From Candidatus Rhodoferax odensensis (GTDB lineage: Bacteria > Pseudomonadota > Gammaproteobacteria > Burkholderiales > Burkholderiaceae_C): DNA of 64,000 nt. The DNA lies in contig JADKDJ010000011.1 in NCBI GenBank assembly GCA_016718405.1, positions 1-64,000 on the forward strand, written 5' to 3'. Within the stretch, counting starts at the first letter, position 1. Every line of letters starts with the position of its first letter. Shown here piece after piece: positions 52,684 through 62,129 of this stretch. The notes below the pieces were generated by a model. It searched no databases and had not been told where the DNA came from. It saw only the letters and a list, made by a program, of their open reading frames with translations. A program made the translations under genes and the position numbers.

Positions 52684-53253
52684 ATGCGGCTGACCGACTA
52701 CACCGATTACACCCTGCGCGTGCTGATGTTCTGCGCGGTGCACCCCGAGCGGCCGATCACCATCGCCGAAATCGCCGAGAGCCATTCGGTCTCCAAAAAC
52801 CACTTGATGAAGATCGTCAACGACCTGGCGCGCCAGGGCATCCTGCAAACCACGCGCGGACGCGGCGGCGGTCTGCGCCTGCTCAAACCCGCCGCCGAGA
52901 TCCGCATCGGTGACGTGGTGCGAAACACCGAGACCGATTTTCGCATGGTCGAGTGCTTTGATGCTGACCACAACTCGTGCACGCTGACGGCGCACTGCCA
53001 GCTCAAGAATGTGATTGGCCGCGCCATGGGCGCCTACCTCGCCGAACTGGACAAGGTGACGCTGGCCGACATCACGCAGAACCTGGCCGGCTCGGTGCCG
53101 GGTGGCAGCGTCAGTGCGGTGCGCGTTAGCCAGATCAAACGCCAAAGCCCCGTCAAACTGTCCTTGCCGGTACTCGGTCGCGCGCCCGTCGGGCCCGCTG
53201 CCGCCGGGCCTCAGTCGAAGGCCACGCGCAAAACGTCCAACAGCCGCGCATAG
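52684..53253 (+). CDS. nsrR: Nitric-oxide-sensing repressor NsrR (Rrf2 family)
   Basis: A 189-residue Rrf2 regulator. MRLTDYTDYTLRVLMFCAVHPERPITIAEIAESHSVSKNHLMKIVNDLARQGILQTTRGRGGGLRLLKP is the NsrR DNA-binding domain. Three cysteines, Cys91, Cys99 and Cys105 in ECFDADHNSCTLTAHC, match those that hold the NO-sensitive Fe-S cluster. GGAG lies 4 nt upstream of the ATG. The C-terminal tail after residue ~150 is longer than in E. coli NsrR. Its predicted targets in this window are four operons with NsrR-like boxes. It overlaps the next, convergent gene by 43 bp. Confidence 0.95.
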   Translation: MRLTDYTDYTLRVLMFCAVHPERPITIAEIAESHSVSKNHLMKIVNDLARQGILQTTRGRGGGLRLLKPAAEIRIGDVVRNTETDFRMVECFDADHNSCTLTAHCQLKNVIGRAMGAYLAELDKVTLADITQNLAGSVPGGSVSAVRVSQIKRQSPVKLSLPVLGRAPVGPAAAGPQSKATRKTSNSRA

Positions 53254-54053
53254 GCCTTTTCCCGCGCCACTGGATTCGGGCCGGCGTGCACGCCCTGCCC
53301 CGGGTTGACGCCGTTGGGCACATCGCGGCGCAGCTTGACGCTACCCACTGGGTTGTCGAAGTCGTGATAACTGTCGGCAAACACGTTGACCTCGGCGCCA
53401 ACCGCCTTGCCCAGCGCAATGCAAGGCTCGGGCGGCGTCCAATCGTCCTTTTCGCCCAGCATCAGAATCAGCTTGGTATTGGGCTGGTAGTTGGCTCTGG
53501 CGGCGGCACTGCAACCGGGATAAAAGGCCACCGCCACGGCCGGCTTGACCCCTTGCGCCACCACTTCGCGGTGGGCGGATTCGGTTGCCGCCAACACAGC
53601 ACTGCCGCCGTGCGACCAGCCGAGCAGAGCTATCTTGTTCGCGTGCGCCCAGGGCTGCTTAGCGACCCAGTTCAGCGCCGCCAACGCATCGCGGCGCCGC
53701 TCGGTCTGGGTGATCGTGCGTTCGCCGATCTTCTGGGTGCACAACTGCTGCACGCCGCGCGGGCGCAAGCTGTCGGGGAACACCACCGCGTAACCCTGCT
53801 CCACCAACAAATCGGCCATGGCCTGGTGCCGCGCGTTGAGCTGACCCTGGCGCTTGCCGCGCGCCAGGTACAGACCACCGCAGCCGTGCATCGCCACCAC
53901 GGTGCCCTTTGGGGGAGTGGCCGGGCGCGCCACCCAGGCGGTGAGCACGGTGCCATCCAGACTTTGGAAGCTGACCGCTTCAGGCGCCACCGCGCGGGCC
54001 GGCAGCAGATGCAAGCCCAGGCTGACCGCCAAAACAGCCCGCAAGCGGCGCAT
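53211..54053 (-). CDS. Exported dienelactone-hydrolase-like alpha/beta hydrolase
   Basis: A 280-residue protein with a signal peptide (RRLRAVLAVSLGLHLLPARAVA). The alpha/beta hydrolase core has VVAMHGCGGLY, the nucleophile elbow LLGWSHGGSAVL, an acid residue in LGEKDDWTPPEPC and a His in DSYHDFDNP, a complete catalytic triad. CGG near the N-terminus is typical of dienelactone hydrolase relatives. The substrate is unknown. It overlaps nsrR tail to tail by 43 bp. Confidence 0.88.
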   Translation of the reverse strand: MRRLRAVLAVSLGLHLLPARAVAPEAVSFQSLDGTVLTAWVARPATPPKGTVVAMHGCGGLYLARGKRQGQLNARHQAMADLLVEQGYAVVFPDSLRPRGVQQLCTQKIGERTITQTERRRDALAALNWVAKQPWAHANKIALLGWSHGGSAVLAATESAHREVVAQGVKPAVAVAFYPGCSAAARANYQPNTKLILMLGEKDDWTPPEPCIALGKAVGAEVNVFADSYHDFDNPVGSVKLRRDVPNGVNPGQGVHAGPNPVAREKAYARLLDVLRVAFD

Positions 54054-54100
54054 GAATTACCTGTTGTGCTATCAGTTCACTAGCAAACGAGAACCACCGA

Positions 54101-56731
54101 TCAGAGCTTGCCGGTTACCCAGGCGGCCACGCTGGCCAAGGCGGCACTCAGCTTGGCCGGCTCGGTGCCACCAGCCATGGCCATATCGGGCTTGCCACCG
54201 CCTTTGCCGCCCACCTGTTGCGCGACGAAGTTGACCAACTCACCGGCCTTGACCTTGCCGGTGTTGTCGGCAGTCACGCCGGCAGCAAGTTGCACCTTGT
54301 CGCCCTCCACCACCGCCAGCAGGATCACCGCTGACTTGAGCTTGTCCTTGAGCTTGTCCATGGTCTCGCGCAAGGTCTTGGCATCGGCGCCATCAAGCTT
54401 GGCCACCAGCAGCTTGACGCCCTTGACGTCCACCGCCTGGCTGAGCATCTCGTCGCCTTGTGCGGAAGCCAGCTTGCCCTTGAGCGCGGCCACTTCCTTC
54501 TCCAGCGTCTTGACGTGGTCGAGTACCTGCCCGATGCGCTCGTTCAGCTCGGCCACCGGCGCCTTGACGGCGGCCGCGGCGCCTTGCACCGTGTCTTCCA
54601 GCCCCTGCAGGTAGGCCAAGGCGTTCTGTCCGGTCACCGCCTCGATACGACGCACGCCAGAGGCCACGCCGCCCTCGGCCACCACCTTGAACAGGCCAAT
54701 ATCGCCGCTGCGCTGCACGTGTGTGCCGCCACACAGTTCGCGGCTGGACCCAATGTCAAGCACGCGCACCGTCTCACCATACTTCTCGCCAAACAGCATC
54801 ATGGCGCCGGTCTTCTGGGCCGATTCGATGTCCATCACGCGCGCTTGCGTTTGCGCGTTTTGCAAAATCTCGGCGTTGACGCGCAACTCGATCTCCTTGA
54901 TCTGCTCATCCGTCACCGGTGCGTTGTGGGCAAAGTCAAAGCGCGTGCGCTGTGGGTTCACCAGGCTGCCCTTTTGTTGCACATGATCGCCCAACACCTC
55001 GCGCAAGGCCTTGTGCATCAGGTGCGTGACCGAGTGGTTGCGCATGGTGGCGCTACGCGCAGAGGCATCCACATGGGCGGTCACCGTGTCACCGACCTTC
55101 AGGATGCCGGTCTTCAGCGTGCCGTGGTGGCCAAACACATCGGCCTTGATCTTCTGCGTGTCATCCACTTCGAACATGGCGCTGTTGTTGAACACCGCAC
55201 CAGCATCGCCCACCTGGCCGCCGCTCTCGGCGTAGAACGGGGTTTCGTCCAGCACCACCACGCCATGTTGGCCGGCCTTGAGCTCGTTGGCGGCCGCGCC
55301 ATCAACATACAGAGCCACCACCTTGGTGGCCTGCGTCAGGCTGTCATAGCCGACAAAGGTGTTGCCCTCGCCGCTGTATTCCAGCGCGCGATCCATCTTG
55401 AACTTGCCGGCGGCGCGGGCCTGGGCCTTTTGTTTGTCCATCGCGGTGGCAAACCCGGCCTCGTCCACGCTCAGCCCACGCTCGCGGCACACATCGGCCG
55501 ACAGGTCCAACGGAAAGCCATAGGTGTCGTGCAGCTTGAAGGCCACTTCGCCGGGCAGCACCTTGGTGTCACCTGCCAGAGCGTCGTCAAGAATCTCCAT
55601 GCCCACTTCCAGGGTCTCAAAGAAGCGCTCCTCCTCCGCCTTCAGCACCTCCGTAATGCGCTTCTCCTGTGCCGCCAGATTGGGGTAGGCCTCGCCCATC
55701 AAGGCCACCAAGTCGGCCACCAGCTTGTGGAAGAACGGTGCCTTCTGGCCCAGCTTGTAGCCGTGGCGGATGGCGCGGCGGATGATGCGGCGTTGCACGT
55801 AGCCTCGGCCTTCGCTGCCGGGGATGACACCGTCACTCACCAGGAAGGCCGTGGCGCGGATGTGATCGGCAATCACTCGCAGGCTCTTGTTTGCAAGGTC
55901 AGTGCAACCGGTCTCCCGCGCGGCGGCCTTCACCAGTGCATCAAAAATATCAATCTCGTAGTTGCTGTGTACGTGCTGCAGGATGGCGGCCAGACGCTCC
56001 AGACCCATGCCGGTGTCCACGCAGGGTGCGGGCAAGGGCTTGACGCTGCCATCGGGCTGCATATCGAACTGCATGAACACGTGGTTCCAGATCTCGATGT
56101 AGCGGTCACCATCCTGCTCCGGGCTGCCGGGTGGGCCGCCGGGGATACTGGGGCCGTGGTCGTAGAAGATCTCACTGCACGGGCCGCAAGGGCCGGTGTC
56201 GGCCATCATCCAGAAGTTGTCGGACATGTATTTGCCGCCCTTGTTGTCGCCAATGCGCACCACGCGCTCAGGCGGCAGGCCGATCTCTTTGGTCCAGATG
56301 TCATAGGCCTCGTCGTCGTCGATGTAGACGGTGGCCCACAACTTGTCAGCGGGCAGGCCGTAGACCTCGGTCAGCAACTCCCAGCCCCACTTGAGCGAAT
56401 CGCGCTTGAAGTAGTCGCCAAAACTCCAGTTGCCCAGCATCTCGAAGAAGGTGTGATGCCGCGCGGTGTAACCCACGTTCTCCAGGTCGTTGTGCTTACC
56501 GCCAGCGCGCAGACACGCCTGTACCGAGGCGGCGCGCACGTAGGAGCGTTTGTCGGTGCCCAGGAACACGTCCTTGAACTGGACCATGCCCGAGTTGGTG
56601 AACATCAGCGTCGGGTCGTTGCCCGGCACCAGCGGGCTGCTGGCGACCACCGTGTGCTCCTTGGAGGCAAAGAAGTCCAGAAAGATCTTGCGGATGTCGG
56701 CAACGTTGACGGCGGAAACAGTTGTATTCAT
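54101..56731 (-). CDS. alaS: Alanyl-tRNA synthetase
   Basis: An 876-residue class II synthetase, full length. VADIRKIFLDFFASKEHTVVASSPLVPGNDPTLMFTNSGMVQFKDVFLG and RHHTFFEMLGNWSFGDYFK form the catalytic domain. HSVTHLMHKALREVLGDHVQQKGSLV and CGGTHVQRSGDIGLFK are the zinc-binding editing domain. The C-Ala domain ends with GGKGGGKPDMAMAGGTEP. The ATG at 56731 opens the family N-terminus; the extension to 56806 lacks conservation. Confidence 0.97.
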   Translation of the reverse strand: MNTTVSAVNVADIRKIFLDFFASKEHTVVASSPLVPGNDPTLMFTNSGMVQFKDVFLGTDKRSYVRAASVQACLRAGGKHNDLENVGYTARHHTFFEMLGNWSFGDYFKRDSLKWGWELLTEVYGLPADKLWATVYIDDDEAYDIWTKEIGLPPERVVRIGDNKGGKYMSDNFWMMADTGPCGPCSEIFYDHGPSIPGGPPGSPEQDGDRYIEIWNHVFMQFDMQPDGSVKPLPAPCVDTGMGLERLAAILQHVHSNYEIDIFDALVKAAARETGCTDLANKSLRVIADHIRATAFLVSDGVIPGSEGRGYVQRRIIRRAIRHGYKLGQKAPFFHKLVADLVALMGEAYPNLAAQEKRITEVLKAEEERFFETLEVGMEILDDALAGDTKVLPGEVAFKLHDTYGFPLDLSADVCRERGLSVDEAGFATAMDKQKAQARAAGKFKMDRALEYSGEGNTFVGYDSLTQATKVVALYVDGAAANELKAGQHGVVVLDETPFYAESGGQVGDAGAVFNNSAMFEVDDTQKIKADVFGHHGTLKTGILKVGDTVTAHVDASARSATMRNHSVTHLMHKALREVLGDHVQQKGSLVNPQRTRFDFAHNAPVTDEQIKEIELRVNAEILQNAQTQARVMDIESAQKTGAMMLFGEKYGETVRVLDIGSSRELCGGTHVQRSGDIGLFKVVAEGGVASGVRRIEAVTGQNALAYLQGLEDTVQGAAAAVKAPVAELNERIGQVLDHVKTLEKEVAALKGKLASAQGDEMLSQAVDVKGVKLLVAKLDGADAKTLRETMDKLKDKLKSAVILLAVVEGDKVQLAAGVTADNTGKVKAGELVNFVAQQVGGKGGGKPDMAMAGGTEPAKLSAALASVAAWVTGKL

Positions 56732-56983
56732 GGCAAGCACAGGTGGTTTTGGGATTCTGATTGGCAAGCGACACGCCTGCGAGAGCCACGCCCGATGTGC
56801 CAGCACACGGCAAACTGAGCGCGAAAGCGGCCAATTTTAGGGCATCACGCCTCGTGGCACGGGCATTTACGCACCGGCCTTGCTGAATGCTCACAGCCGC
56901 TTGCGCAGCGGGGCCGGCAAAGTCGCTATCCCATCCAACGCGGACGTGATAGCATCAAACATCAAACATCACCAGAGAACACC

Positions 56984-57265
56984 ATGCGCACCACGCTCGA
57001 CATCGAAGACGACGTTTTGTTTGCTGCAAAGGAAATCGCCAAGCGCGACAAGAAGACGCTGGGGCAGACCATCAGCGAACTCGCTCGGCGAGCCTTCACC
57101 ACCCCGACCGCCACGACGCCGGGCGCCGGTGCGGGCCTGACCAAGGCTGACCCAGCCGCCGTGTCCGAGCCGCTGGCCGCTTACGGCATCCACCCGCTGC
57201 CCGCGCGGGGCGGGATCGTCAGCAACGAGCTGATTGATCGTCTGCGTGACGCAGAGGGCGTTTGA
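56984..57265 (+). CDS. VapB-like antitoxin, ribbon-helix-helix
   Basis: A 93-residue protein. The N-terminal MRTTLDIEDDVLFAAKEIAKRDKKTLGQTISELARRAF is a ribbon-helix-helix DNA-binding domain. The rest is a flexible Thr/Pro-rich segment and a C-terminal helix (ELIDRLRDAEGV) that would occupy the toxin. The direct repeat ATCAAACATCAAACATCACC at about 56954-56973, 10 bp upstream of the start codon, is a possible operator. Four bases separate its stop from the toxin start. Confidence 0.88.
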   Translation: MRTTLDIEDDVLFAAKEIAKRDKKTLGQTISELARRAFTTPTATTPGAGAGLTKADPAAVSEPLAAYGIHPLPARGGIVSNELIDRLRDAEGV

Positions 57266-57269
57266 AGCG

Positions 57270-57698
57270 ATGCGCGCCTTGCTCGACATCAACGTGCTGA
57301 TCGCCCTGCACGACCGCGACCATGTGCACCACAGTCACGCCACGAGTTGGCTGGCCGCCAATATCAAACATGGCTGGGCTAGTTGCCCCTTGACGCAAAA
57401 CGGCTGCCTTCGCATCATGAGCCAGGACGGATACAGCAATCCACAGCCGCTCTCAGTGCTAATGCCGATGCTGCTGCATTCCACCTCCGACGCGCACCAC
57501 CACTTCTGGAGCGACGACATCAGCCTGCTTGACGCGGCGCGCTTCAATCACGGATTCACGCACAGCCCGCGCCAACTCACTGACCTCTACCTGCTTGGCC
57601 TGGCGGTCAAACAAGGCGCCCGCCTGGTAACGTTTGACCAGCGCATACCGTTAAGCGCCGTGCGCGGCGCTTCGCCACGCCACCTCGTGACGCTGTGA
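57270..57698 (+). CDS. VapC-like PIN-domain toxin
   Basis: A 142-residue PIN-domain RNase. The active-site acids are seen in MRALLDINVLIALHD, DDISLLDAARFNHG and LVTFDQRIP; the second conserved acid is less clear (TQNGCLRIMSQ in place of a Glu-bearing helix), as in the VapC47-type subgroup. It would cleave RNA when free of the antitoxin. The ATG at 57270 is 4 nt after the antitoxin stop, forming a two-gene toxin-antitoxin operon. Confidence 0.9.
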   Translation: MRALLDINVLIALHDRDHVHHSHATSWLAANIKHGWASCPLTQNGCLRIMSQDGYSNPQPLSVLMPMLLHSTSDAHHHFWSDDISLLDAARFNHGFTHSPRQLTDLYLLGLAVKQGARLVTFDQRIPLSAVRGASPRHLVTL

Positions 57699-57721
57699 TG
57701 GCAGCACGCAAACTCCCGGCG

Positions 57722-59122
57722 TCATTGAGCCTGGCACTGCGTCTTCAAGAATTCAAGTAACTGTTCATCGTCGCAAAACGCCACGTTGAAGCGAATCCAG
57801 GGACTCACGCACAGTTCGGGGCCAAACAAATGCCCGGGTCCAAGCAAGATGTCCTGCTCGCTGGCCTTGTAGGCCAATTCGGCGGCATCGTGCAGGTTCG
57901 GGTGGCGGGCCCACAGGCACAGGCCGGCCTTCGGCTCGGCGAACAACTCGAAGCCAATGGCCGACAAACGCTGCGCGGCCCGCACATGGGCACCCGCCAG
58001 CCGCTCGCGCAGGCTCTTGAGGTGCTTGCGCCAGCGGCCATCGACCAGCGCACCATAGGCTAGGCGTTCGCTGAACTCGGATGAAGTCAGACCCGAAATC
58101 ATCTTGAGTTGCGCCAGGTCTTCTAGCAGGTCCGGGTTGGCGGCCAGGTAACCCACCCGAATGTTGGGCGAGATGGTCTTGGAAAAGCTGCTGATGTAGA
58201 CCACGCGGCGCAACTGGTCCAGGCTGGCCAGCGAGGGGCGCGGCTCGGGGTCGAGGTCGGCGTAGAGGTCGTTTTCCACCACCAGGAAATTGTGCTTCTC
58301 GGCCAGTTGCACCACCCGGTGCAGGTGCGCCAGTTGTGCCACCGAGCCAGTCGGGCTTTGCAGGCGTGGCTGCGTGAAGAACACCTTGGGCTGGTGTTCC
58401 AGCACGAGGCGTTCCAACGCCGCCAGGTCATAGCCTGCCGGTGTGCGCGGCACACCAACCAGCCGGGCGCCCAAGAAGCGCAGCGAGAACAGCAAGTTGG
58501 GGTATCCGGGGTCATCCACCAGCACCGCCTCGCCAGGACGCACCAGGCGGCGCGCCACCAGATCCATGGCCTGGCTGGAGCCGTGCGTCAACAACACCTG
58601 CTCCGTCCCGGCGGCAATCTCCTGCTCGGCCAGCAGGTCACGCACCAGCTTGCGAAGTGGCGCGTAGCCCTTGGGCTCGCCATAGCCGCCCAGGTCCACC
58701 TCGTCGGCGGCCAGCGTGCGCAGGCTGCGCTTGACGCCATCCTGAAACAGCCAATCGCTGGGCAACCAGCCACAGCCGGGCTTGCTCTTGAGCGCGCGGT
58801 TCTCAAAAATGCGGCGCAGGTACCACATCGAGTCGAAGCTGAAGTTGGGCCCGTGCCCCGTCGCGGCCACGTCGGACACCTGGCGCTGGCGCACAAAGAA
58901 GCCGGAGTGCGGCCGCGAGGAGAACAGCCCTTGCGCCACCAGGCGGTCATAGGCATCGACCACCGTGAACACGCTCACGCCATGCGCGTGGGCGAACTGC
59001 CGGATGGACGGCGCCTTGGCCCCGCGCGCATGGCGCCTTCGTCGATCAGTAAGCGAAAACCCTCGACGATTTGACCACCAAGGTGTTGGTGCCTGCGGGT
59101 CGAGGGTGAACATGGATGGCAC
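57722..59122 (-). CDS. MocR/GabR-type PLP-dependent regulator with disturbed N-terminus
   Basis: A 466-residue fusion of a GntR winged helix and an aminotransferase-like domain, divergent from gabT-gabD, so a GabR-like regulator is likely. The aminotransferase half is intact: LLTHGSSQAMDLVARRLVRPGEAVLVDDPGYPNLLF, VVENDLYADLDP and the PLP lysine in YISSFSKTISPNIRVGYLA. The winged helix continues with APSIRQFAHAHGVSVFTVVDAYDRLVAQGLFSSRPHSGFFV. Before that, the expected first helix (GQIVEGFRLLIDEGAMRAG) is in another frame, between about 59081-59087 and the G run at 59020-59023. The start is GTG 59122 or ATG 59113. Confidence 0.85.
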   Translation of the reverse strand: MPSMFTLDPQAPTPWWSNRRGFSLTDRRRRHARGAKAPSIRQFAHAHGVSVFTVVDAYDRLVAQGLFSSRPHSGFFVRQRQVSDVAATGHGPNFSFDSMWYLRRIFENRALKSKPGCGWLPSDWLFQDGVKRSLRTLAADEVDLGGYGEPKGYAPLRKLVRDLLAEQEIAAGTEQVLLTHGSSQAMDLVARRLVRPGEAVLVDDPGYPNLLFSLRFLGARLVGVPRTPAGYDLAALERLVLEHQPKVFFTQPRLQSPTGSVAQLAHLHRVVQLAEKHNFLVVENDLYADLDPEPRPSLASLDQLRRVVYISSFSKTISPNIRVGYLAANPDLLEDLAQLKMISGLTSSEFSERLAYGALVDGRWRKHLKSLRERLAGAHVRAAQRLSAIGFELFAEPKAGLCLWARHPNLHDAAELAYKASEQDILLGPGHLFGPELCVSPWIRFNVAFCDDEQLLEFLKTQCQAQ

Positions 59123-59152
59123 CTAGGGTTTCTGTGTACTGGTCGTGCGTGC

Positions 59153-59192
59153 TGCACAGTGCATTGCACAATCGGCTGTGTCTGTATATGGT
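59153..59192 (+). promoter_or_regulatory. gabT promoter with TGCACA direct repeats
   Basis: TGCACA occurs at 59153-59158 and 59165-59170, spaced 12 bp. TTGCAC (59164-59169) and TATGGT (59187-59192), 17 bp apart, form a plausible gabT promoter; the second repeat overlaps the -35. This is the position expected for a MocR/GabR operator. Confidence 0.45.
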
Positions 59193-59256
59193 AGCCGCGT
59201 CACTGCTCAGCTACAGTGGTCGCCTCTGCTCGTCGCAACCTTTTGAAAGCCTCTCC

Positions 59257-60558
59257 ATGCAACGCGAACCCAATCTGAACAACGCCGCCCTGATGGCGCG
59301 ACGCCAAGCTGCCATTCCCCGTGGCGTGGGCCAAAGCCACGAAGTATTCATTGCCAAGGGCGAGAACGCCGAAATCTGGGATGTCGAAGGCAAGCGCTAC
59401 ATCGACTTTGCCGGTGGCATTGCCGTGCTCAACACCGGGCATCGGCACCCGGCCATCATCGAAGCCGTCAAGGCCCAGCTCGACCAGTACACCCACACCT
59501 GCTTTCAGGTGCTGGCCTATGAGCCCTATGTGGAACTGGCCGAACGCATCAACGCGCTGGCACCGGGCAACTTTGCCAAGAAGACCATGTTTCTGACCAC
59601 CGGCGCCGAAGCGGTGGAAAACACCATCAAGATCGCCCGCGCCTACACCAAGCGCTCAGCGGTGATTGCCTTCACCAGCGGCTACCACGGCCGCACCATG
59701 CTGACGCTGGGCCTGACCGGCAAAGTGGCGCCATACAAGACCGGCTTCGGCCCCTTCCCGGCCGAAATCTTCCACGCGCAGTTCCCCAATGCCCTGCACG
59801 GCATCAGCATCGACGATGCCATGGCCTCGCTGGAATCGGTGTTCAAGAACGATGTCGAAGCCAGCCGCGTGGCGGCCATCATCATCGAGCCGGTGCAAGG
59901 CGAAGGCGGCTTCAACGTGGCACCACCTGAGTTTCTGCAGCGCCTGCGCGCGCTATGGCAGCTGCCAGACGGCATTTTGCTGATTGCCGACGAGATCCAG
60001 ACTGGTGCGGGCCGCACCGGCACCTGGTTTGCGATTGAACAAAGCGGCGTGGCACCGGACATGATCACCATGGCCAAATCCATGGCCGGTGGCTTTCCGA
60101 TTTCCGCCGTGGTGGGCCGCGCCGAACTGATGGACGCTCCCGGCCCCGGCGGCCTGGGCGGCACCTATGCCGGCAGCCCGGTGGCCTGCGCCGCCGCGCT
60201 GGCGGTGCTCGACGTATTCGCCAAGGAAAACCTGCTGGAGCGCAGCCGCAAACTGGGCGAACACCTGCGCGAGCGCCTCCAGGCTGTGGCCGCCAAGCAG
60301 CCCTGCATTGCCGAGGTACGTGGCCTGGGCGCCATGGTGGCGATCGAGCTGTGCAAGAACGGGGACGTGAACCAGCCCGACGCCGACCTGACCAAACGCA
60401 TCGTGCAGCAAGCCACCCGGCGCGGCTTGGTGCTGTTGTCGTGCGGCACCTATGGCAACGTGATCCGCATCCTGGTGCCACTGACCGCCGCCGACACACT
60501 GGTCGACGAGGGCATGGACATACTCGAAGCATCGTTGATGGGCGCCCTATCAGCCTAA
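59257..60558 (+). CDS. gabT: 4-aminobutyrate aminotransferase
   Basis: A 433-residue class III PLP transaminase converting GABA plus 2-oxoglutarate to succinate semialdehyde plus glutamate. YIDFAGGIAVLNTGHRHPAIIEAVKAQ, FLTTGAEAVENTIKIARAYTKRSAVIAFTSGYHGRTMLTLGLTGKV, IIIEPVQGEGGFNVAPPEFLQRL, LIADEIQTGAGRTGTWFAIEQSGVAPDMITMAKSMAGGFPISAVVG (with the PLP lysine) are all present. The ATG at 59257 begins the normal N-terminus. It is followed by gabD. Confidence 0.95.
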   Translation: MQREPNLNNAALMARRQAAIPRGVGQSHEVFIAKGENAEIWDVEGKRYIDFAGGIAVLNTGHRHPAIIEAVKAQLDQYTHTCFQVLAYEPYVELAERINALAPGNFAKKTMFLTTGAEAVENTIKIARAYTKRSAVIAFTSGYHGRTMLTLGLTGKVAPYKTGFGPFPAEIFHAQFPNALHGISIDDAMASLESVFKNDVEASRVAAIIIEPVQGEGGFNVAPPEFLQRLRALWQLPDGILLIADEIQTGAGRTGTWFAIEQSGVAPDMITMAKSMAGGFPISAVVGRAELMDAPGPGGLGGTYAGSPVACAAALAVLDVFAKENLLERSRKLGEHLRERLQAVAAKQPCIAEVRGLGAMVAIELCKNGDVNQPDADLTKRIVQQATRRGLVLLSCGTYGNVIRILVPLTAADTLVDEGMDILEASLMGALSA

Positions 60559-60624
60559 TGGCCATGCCTCGCCTGCCGCTATCGGTGGGGCGCTAAACTG
60601 CCTCTTTTCTTGGGACCCCATTTC

Positions 60625-62103
60625 ATGGACATGAAAACCTCTCCCCTCGCCCTGCTCAAAGACCCGACCCTACTCAAAACCGACGCCCTGATCAACGGCC
60701 AGTGGGTCGCCGGTTCCGCGCGCTTTGCGGTGGACGATCCCGCCACCGGCGCCCACCTGGCCGATGTGGCCAACCTCGAACCAGCCGAAGCCCAAGCGGC
60801 CATCATCGCCGCCAACGCGGCCTGGCCCGCCTGGAAGACCAAGACCGCCAAGGAGCGCAGCATCATCCTGCGCAAGTGGTTTGATTTGCTGATGGCCAAC
60901 CAGGACGATCTGGGCCGCATCATGACCGCCGAGCAGGGCAAGCCTTTGGCCGAGGCAAAAGGCGAAGTTGCCTACGGGGCCAGCTTTGTCGAGTGGTTTG
61001 CCGAAGAGGCCAAGCGCATCAATGGCGAAACCCTGCCCCAGTTCGACAACACGCGCCGACTGATAGTACTCAAGCAACCCATCGGTGTGTGCGCCGCCAT
61101 CACGCCCTGGAATTTTCCGCTGGCCATGATCACGCGCAAGGTGGCCCCAGCCCTGGCCGCCGGTTGCACGGTGATCATCAAACCAGCCGAGCTGACGCCG
61201 CTGACCGCGCTGGCGGCGGCCGAACTGGCCGTACGTGCTGGCATCCCCGCCGGAGTACTCAACATGATCACGGCCGACGCCAGCAACAGCATTGCAGTTG
61301 GCAAGGTGTTGTGCGCTAGCGATGTGGTGCGTCACATCAGCTTCACCGGCTCGACCGAGGTGGGCCGCATTCTGATGGCGCAAAGCGCGCCAACGGTCAA
61401 GAAGATGTCGCTCGAACTCGGCGGCAACGCGCCCTTCATCGTGTTCAACGACGCCGACATCGACAGCGCCGTTGAAGGCGCCTTTGCCAGCAAGTACCGC
61501 AACGCCGGCCAGACCTGCGTCTGCTCGAATCGCCTGTATGTGCAGGATGGGGTCTACGACGAGTTTGTGCAGAAGTTTGCCGCCAAGGTGAAGACTGCCA
61601 AGGTTGGCAACGGCTTCGAGGAAGGCGTCAACCAAGGCCCCCTGATCGAGGAAGCCGCGCTGGTCAAGGTACAGCGTCATGTGGACGACGCGGTGGCCAA
61701 AGGCGGCCGGGTGTTGGTGGGTGGCAAGCGCCTGAGCGGGCAATTCTTCGAGCCCACCGTGGTAGCCGACGCCAGCGCCGACATGTTGTGTGCCAAGGAA
61801 GAGACCTTTGGCCCGTTCGCGCCGGTGTTCAAGTTCAAGACCGAACAGGAAGCGGTGGACGCCGCCAACAACACCGAATTTGGCCTGGCCAGCTACTTCT
61901 ACAGCCGCGATGTCGGACGTATCTTCCGCGTGGCCGAAGCGCTGGAGTACGGCATGGTCGGCATCAACGTGGGCATTCTGGCCACCGAGCACGTGCCCTT
62001 TGGTGGCGTCAAACAATCCGGCCTGGGCCGCGAAGGCTCGCACCACGGCATGGACGACTACGTGGAGATCAAGTACCTGTGCCTGGGTGACATCCAGAAA
62101 TAG
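60625..62103 (+). CDS. gabD: Succinate-semialdehyde dehydrogenase (NADP+)
   Basis: A 492-residue aldehyde dehydrogenase that oxidises succinate semialdehyde to succinate, the second step of GABA breakdown. ITPWNFPLAMITRKVAPALAAGCTVIIKPAELTPLTALA, FTGSTEVGRILM, the catalytic Glu in MSLELGGNAPFIVFNDAD, the catalytic Cys in YRNAGQTCVCSNRLYVQ and ETFGPFAPVFKF are canonical. GabD-type residues and the gabT neighbour (66 bp upstream) support the substrate. The ATG at 60625 is used; ATG 60631 is an alternative. Confidence 0.96.
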   Translation: MDMKTSPLALLKDPTLLKTDALINGQWVAGSARFAVDDPATGAHLADVANLEPAEAQAAIIAANAAWPAWKTKTAKERSIILRKWFDLLMANQDDLGRIMTAEQGKPLAEAKGEVAYGASFVEWFAEEAKRINGETLPQFDNTRRLIVLKQPIGVCAAITPWNFPLAMITRKVAPALAAGCTVIIKPAELTPLTALAAAELAVRAGIPAGVLNMITADASNSIAVGKVLCASDVVRHISFTGSTEVGRILMAQSAPTVKKMSLELGGNAPFIVFNDADIDSAVEGAFASKYRNAGQTCVCSNRLYVQDGVYDEFVQKFAAKVKTAKVGNGFEEGVNQGPLIEEAALVKVQRHVDDAVAKGGRVLVGGKRLSGQFFEPTVVADASADMLCAKEETFGPFAPVFKFKTEQEAVDAANNTEFGLASYFYSRDVGRIFRVAEALEYGMVGINVGILATEHVPFGGVKQSGLGREGSHHGMDDYVEIKYLCLGDIQK

Positions 62104-62129
62104 ATCGCGCCACCAACTGTCGCCGCGGC

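Noticed and set aside
54458..56818. 786-codon open frame opposite alaS
   Set aside because: Same artefact; alaS shows all family motifs on the other strand.
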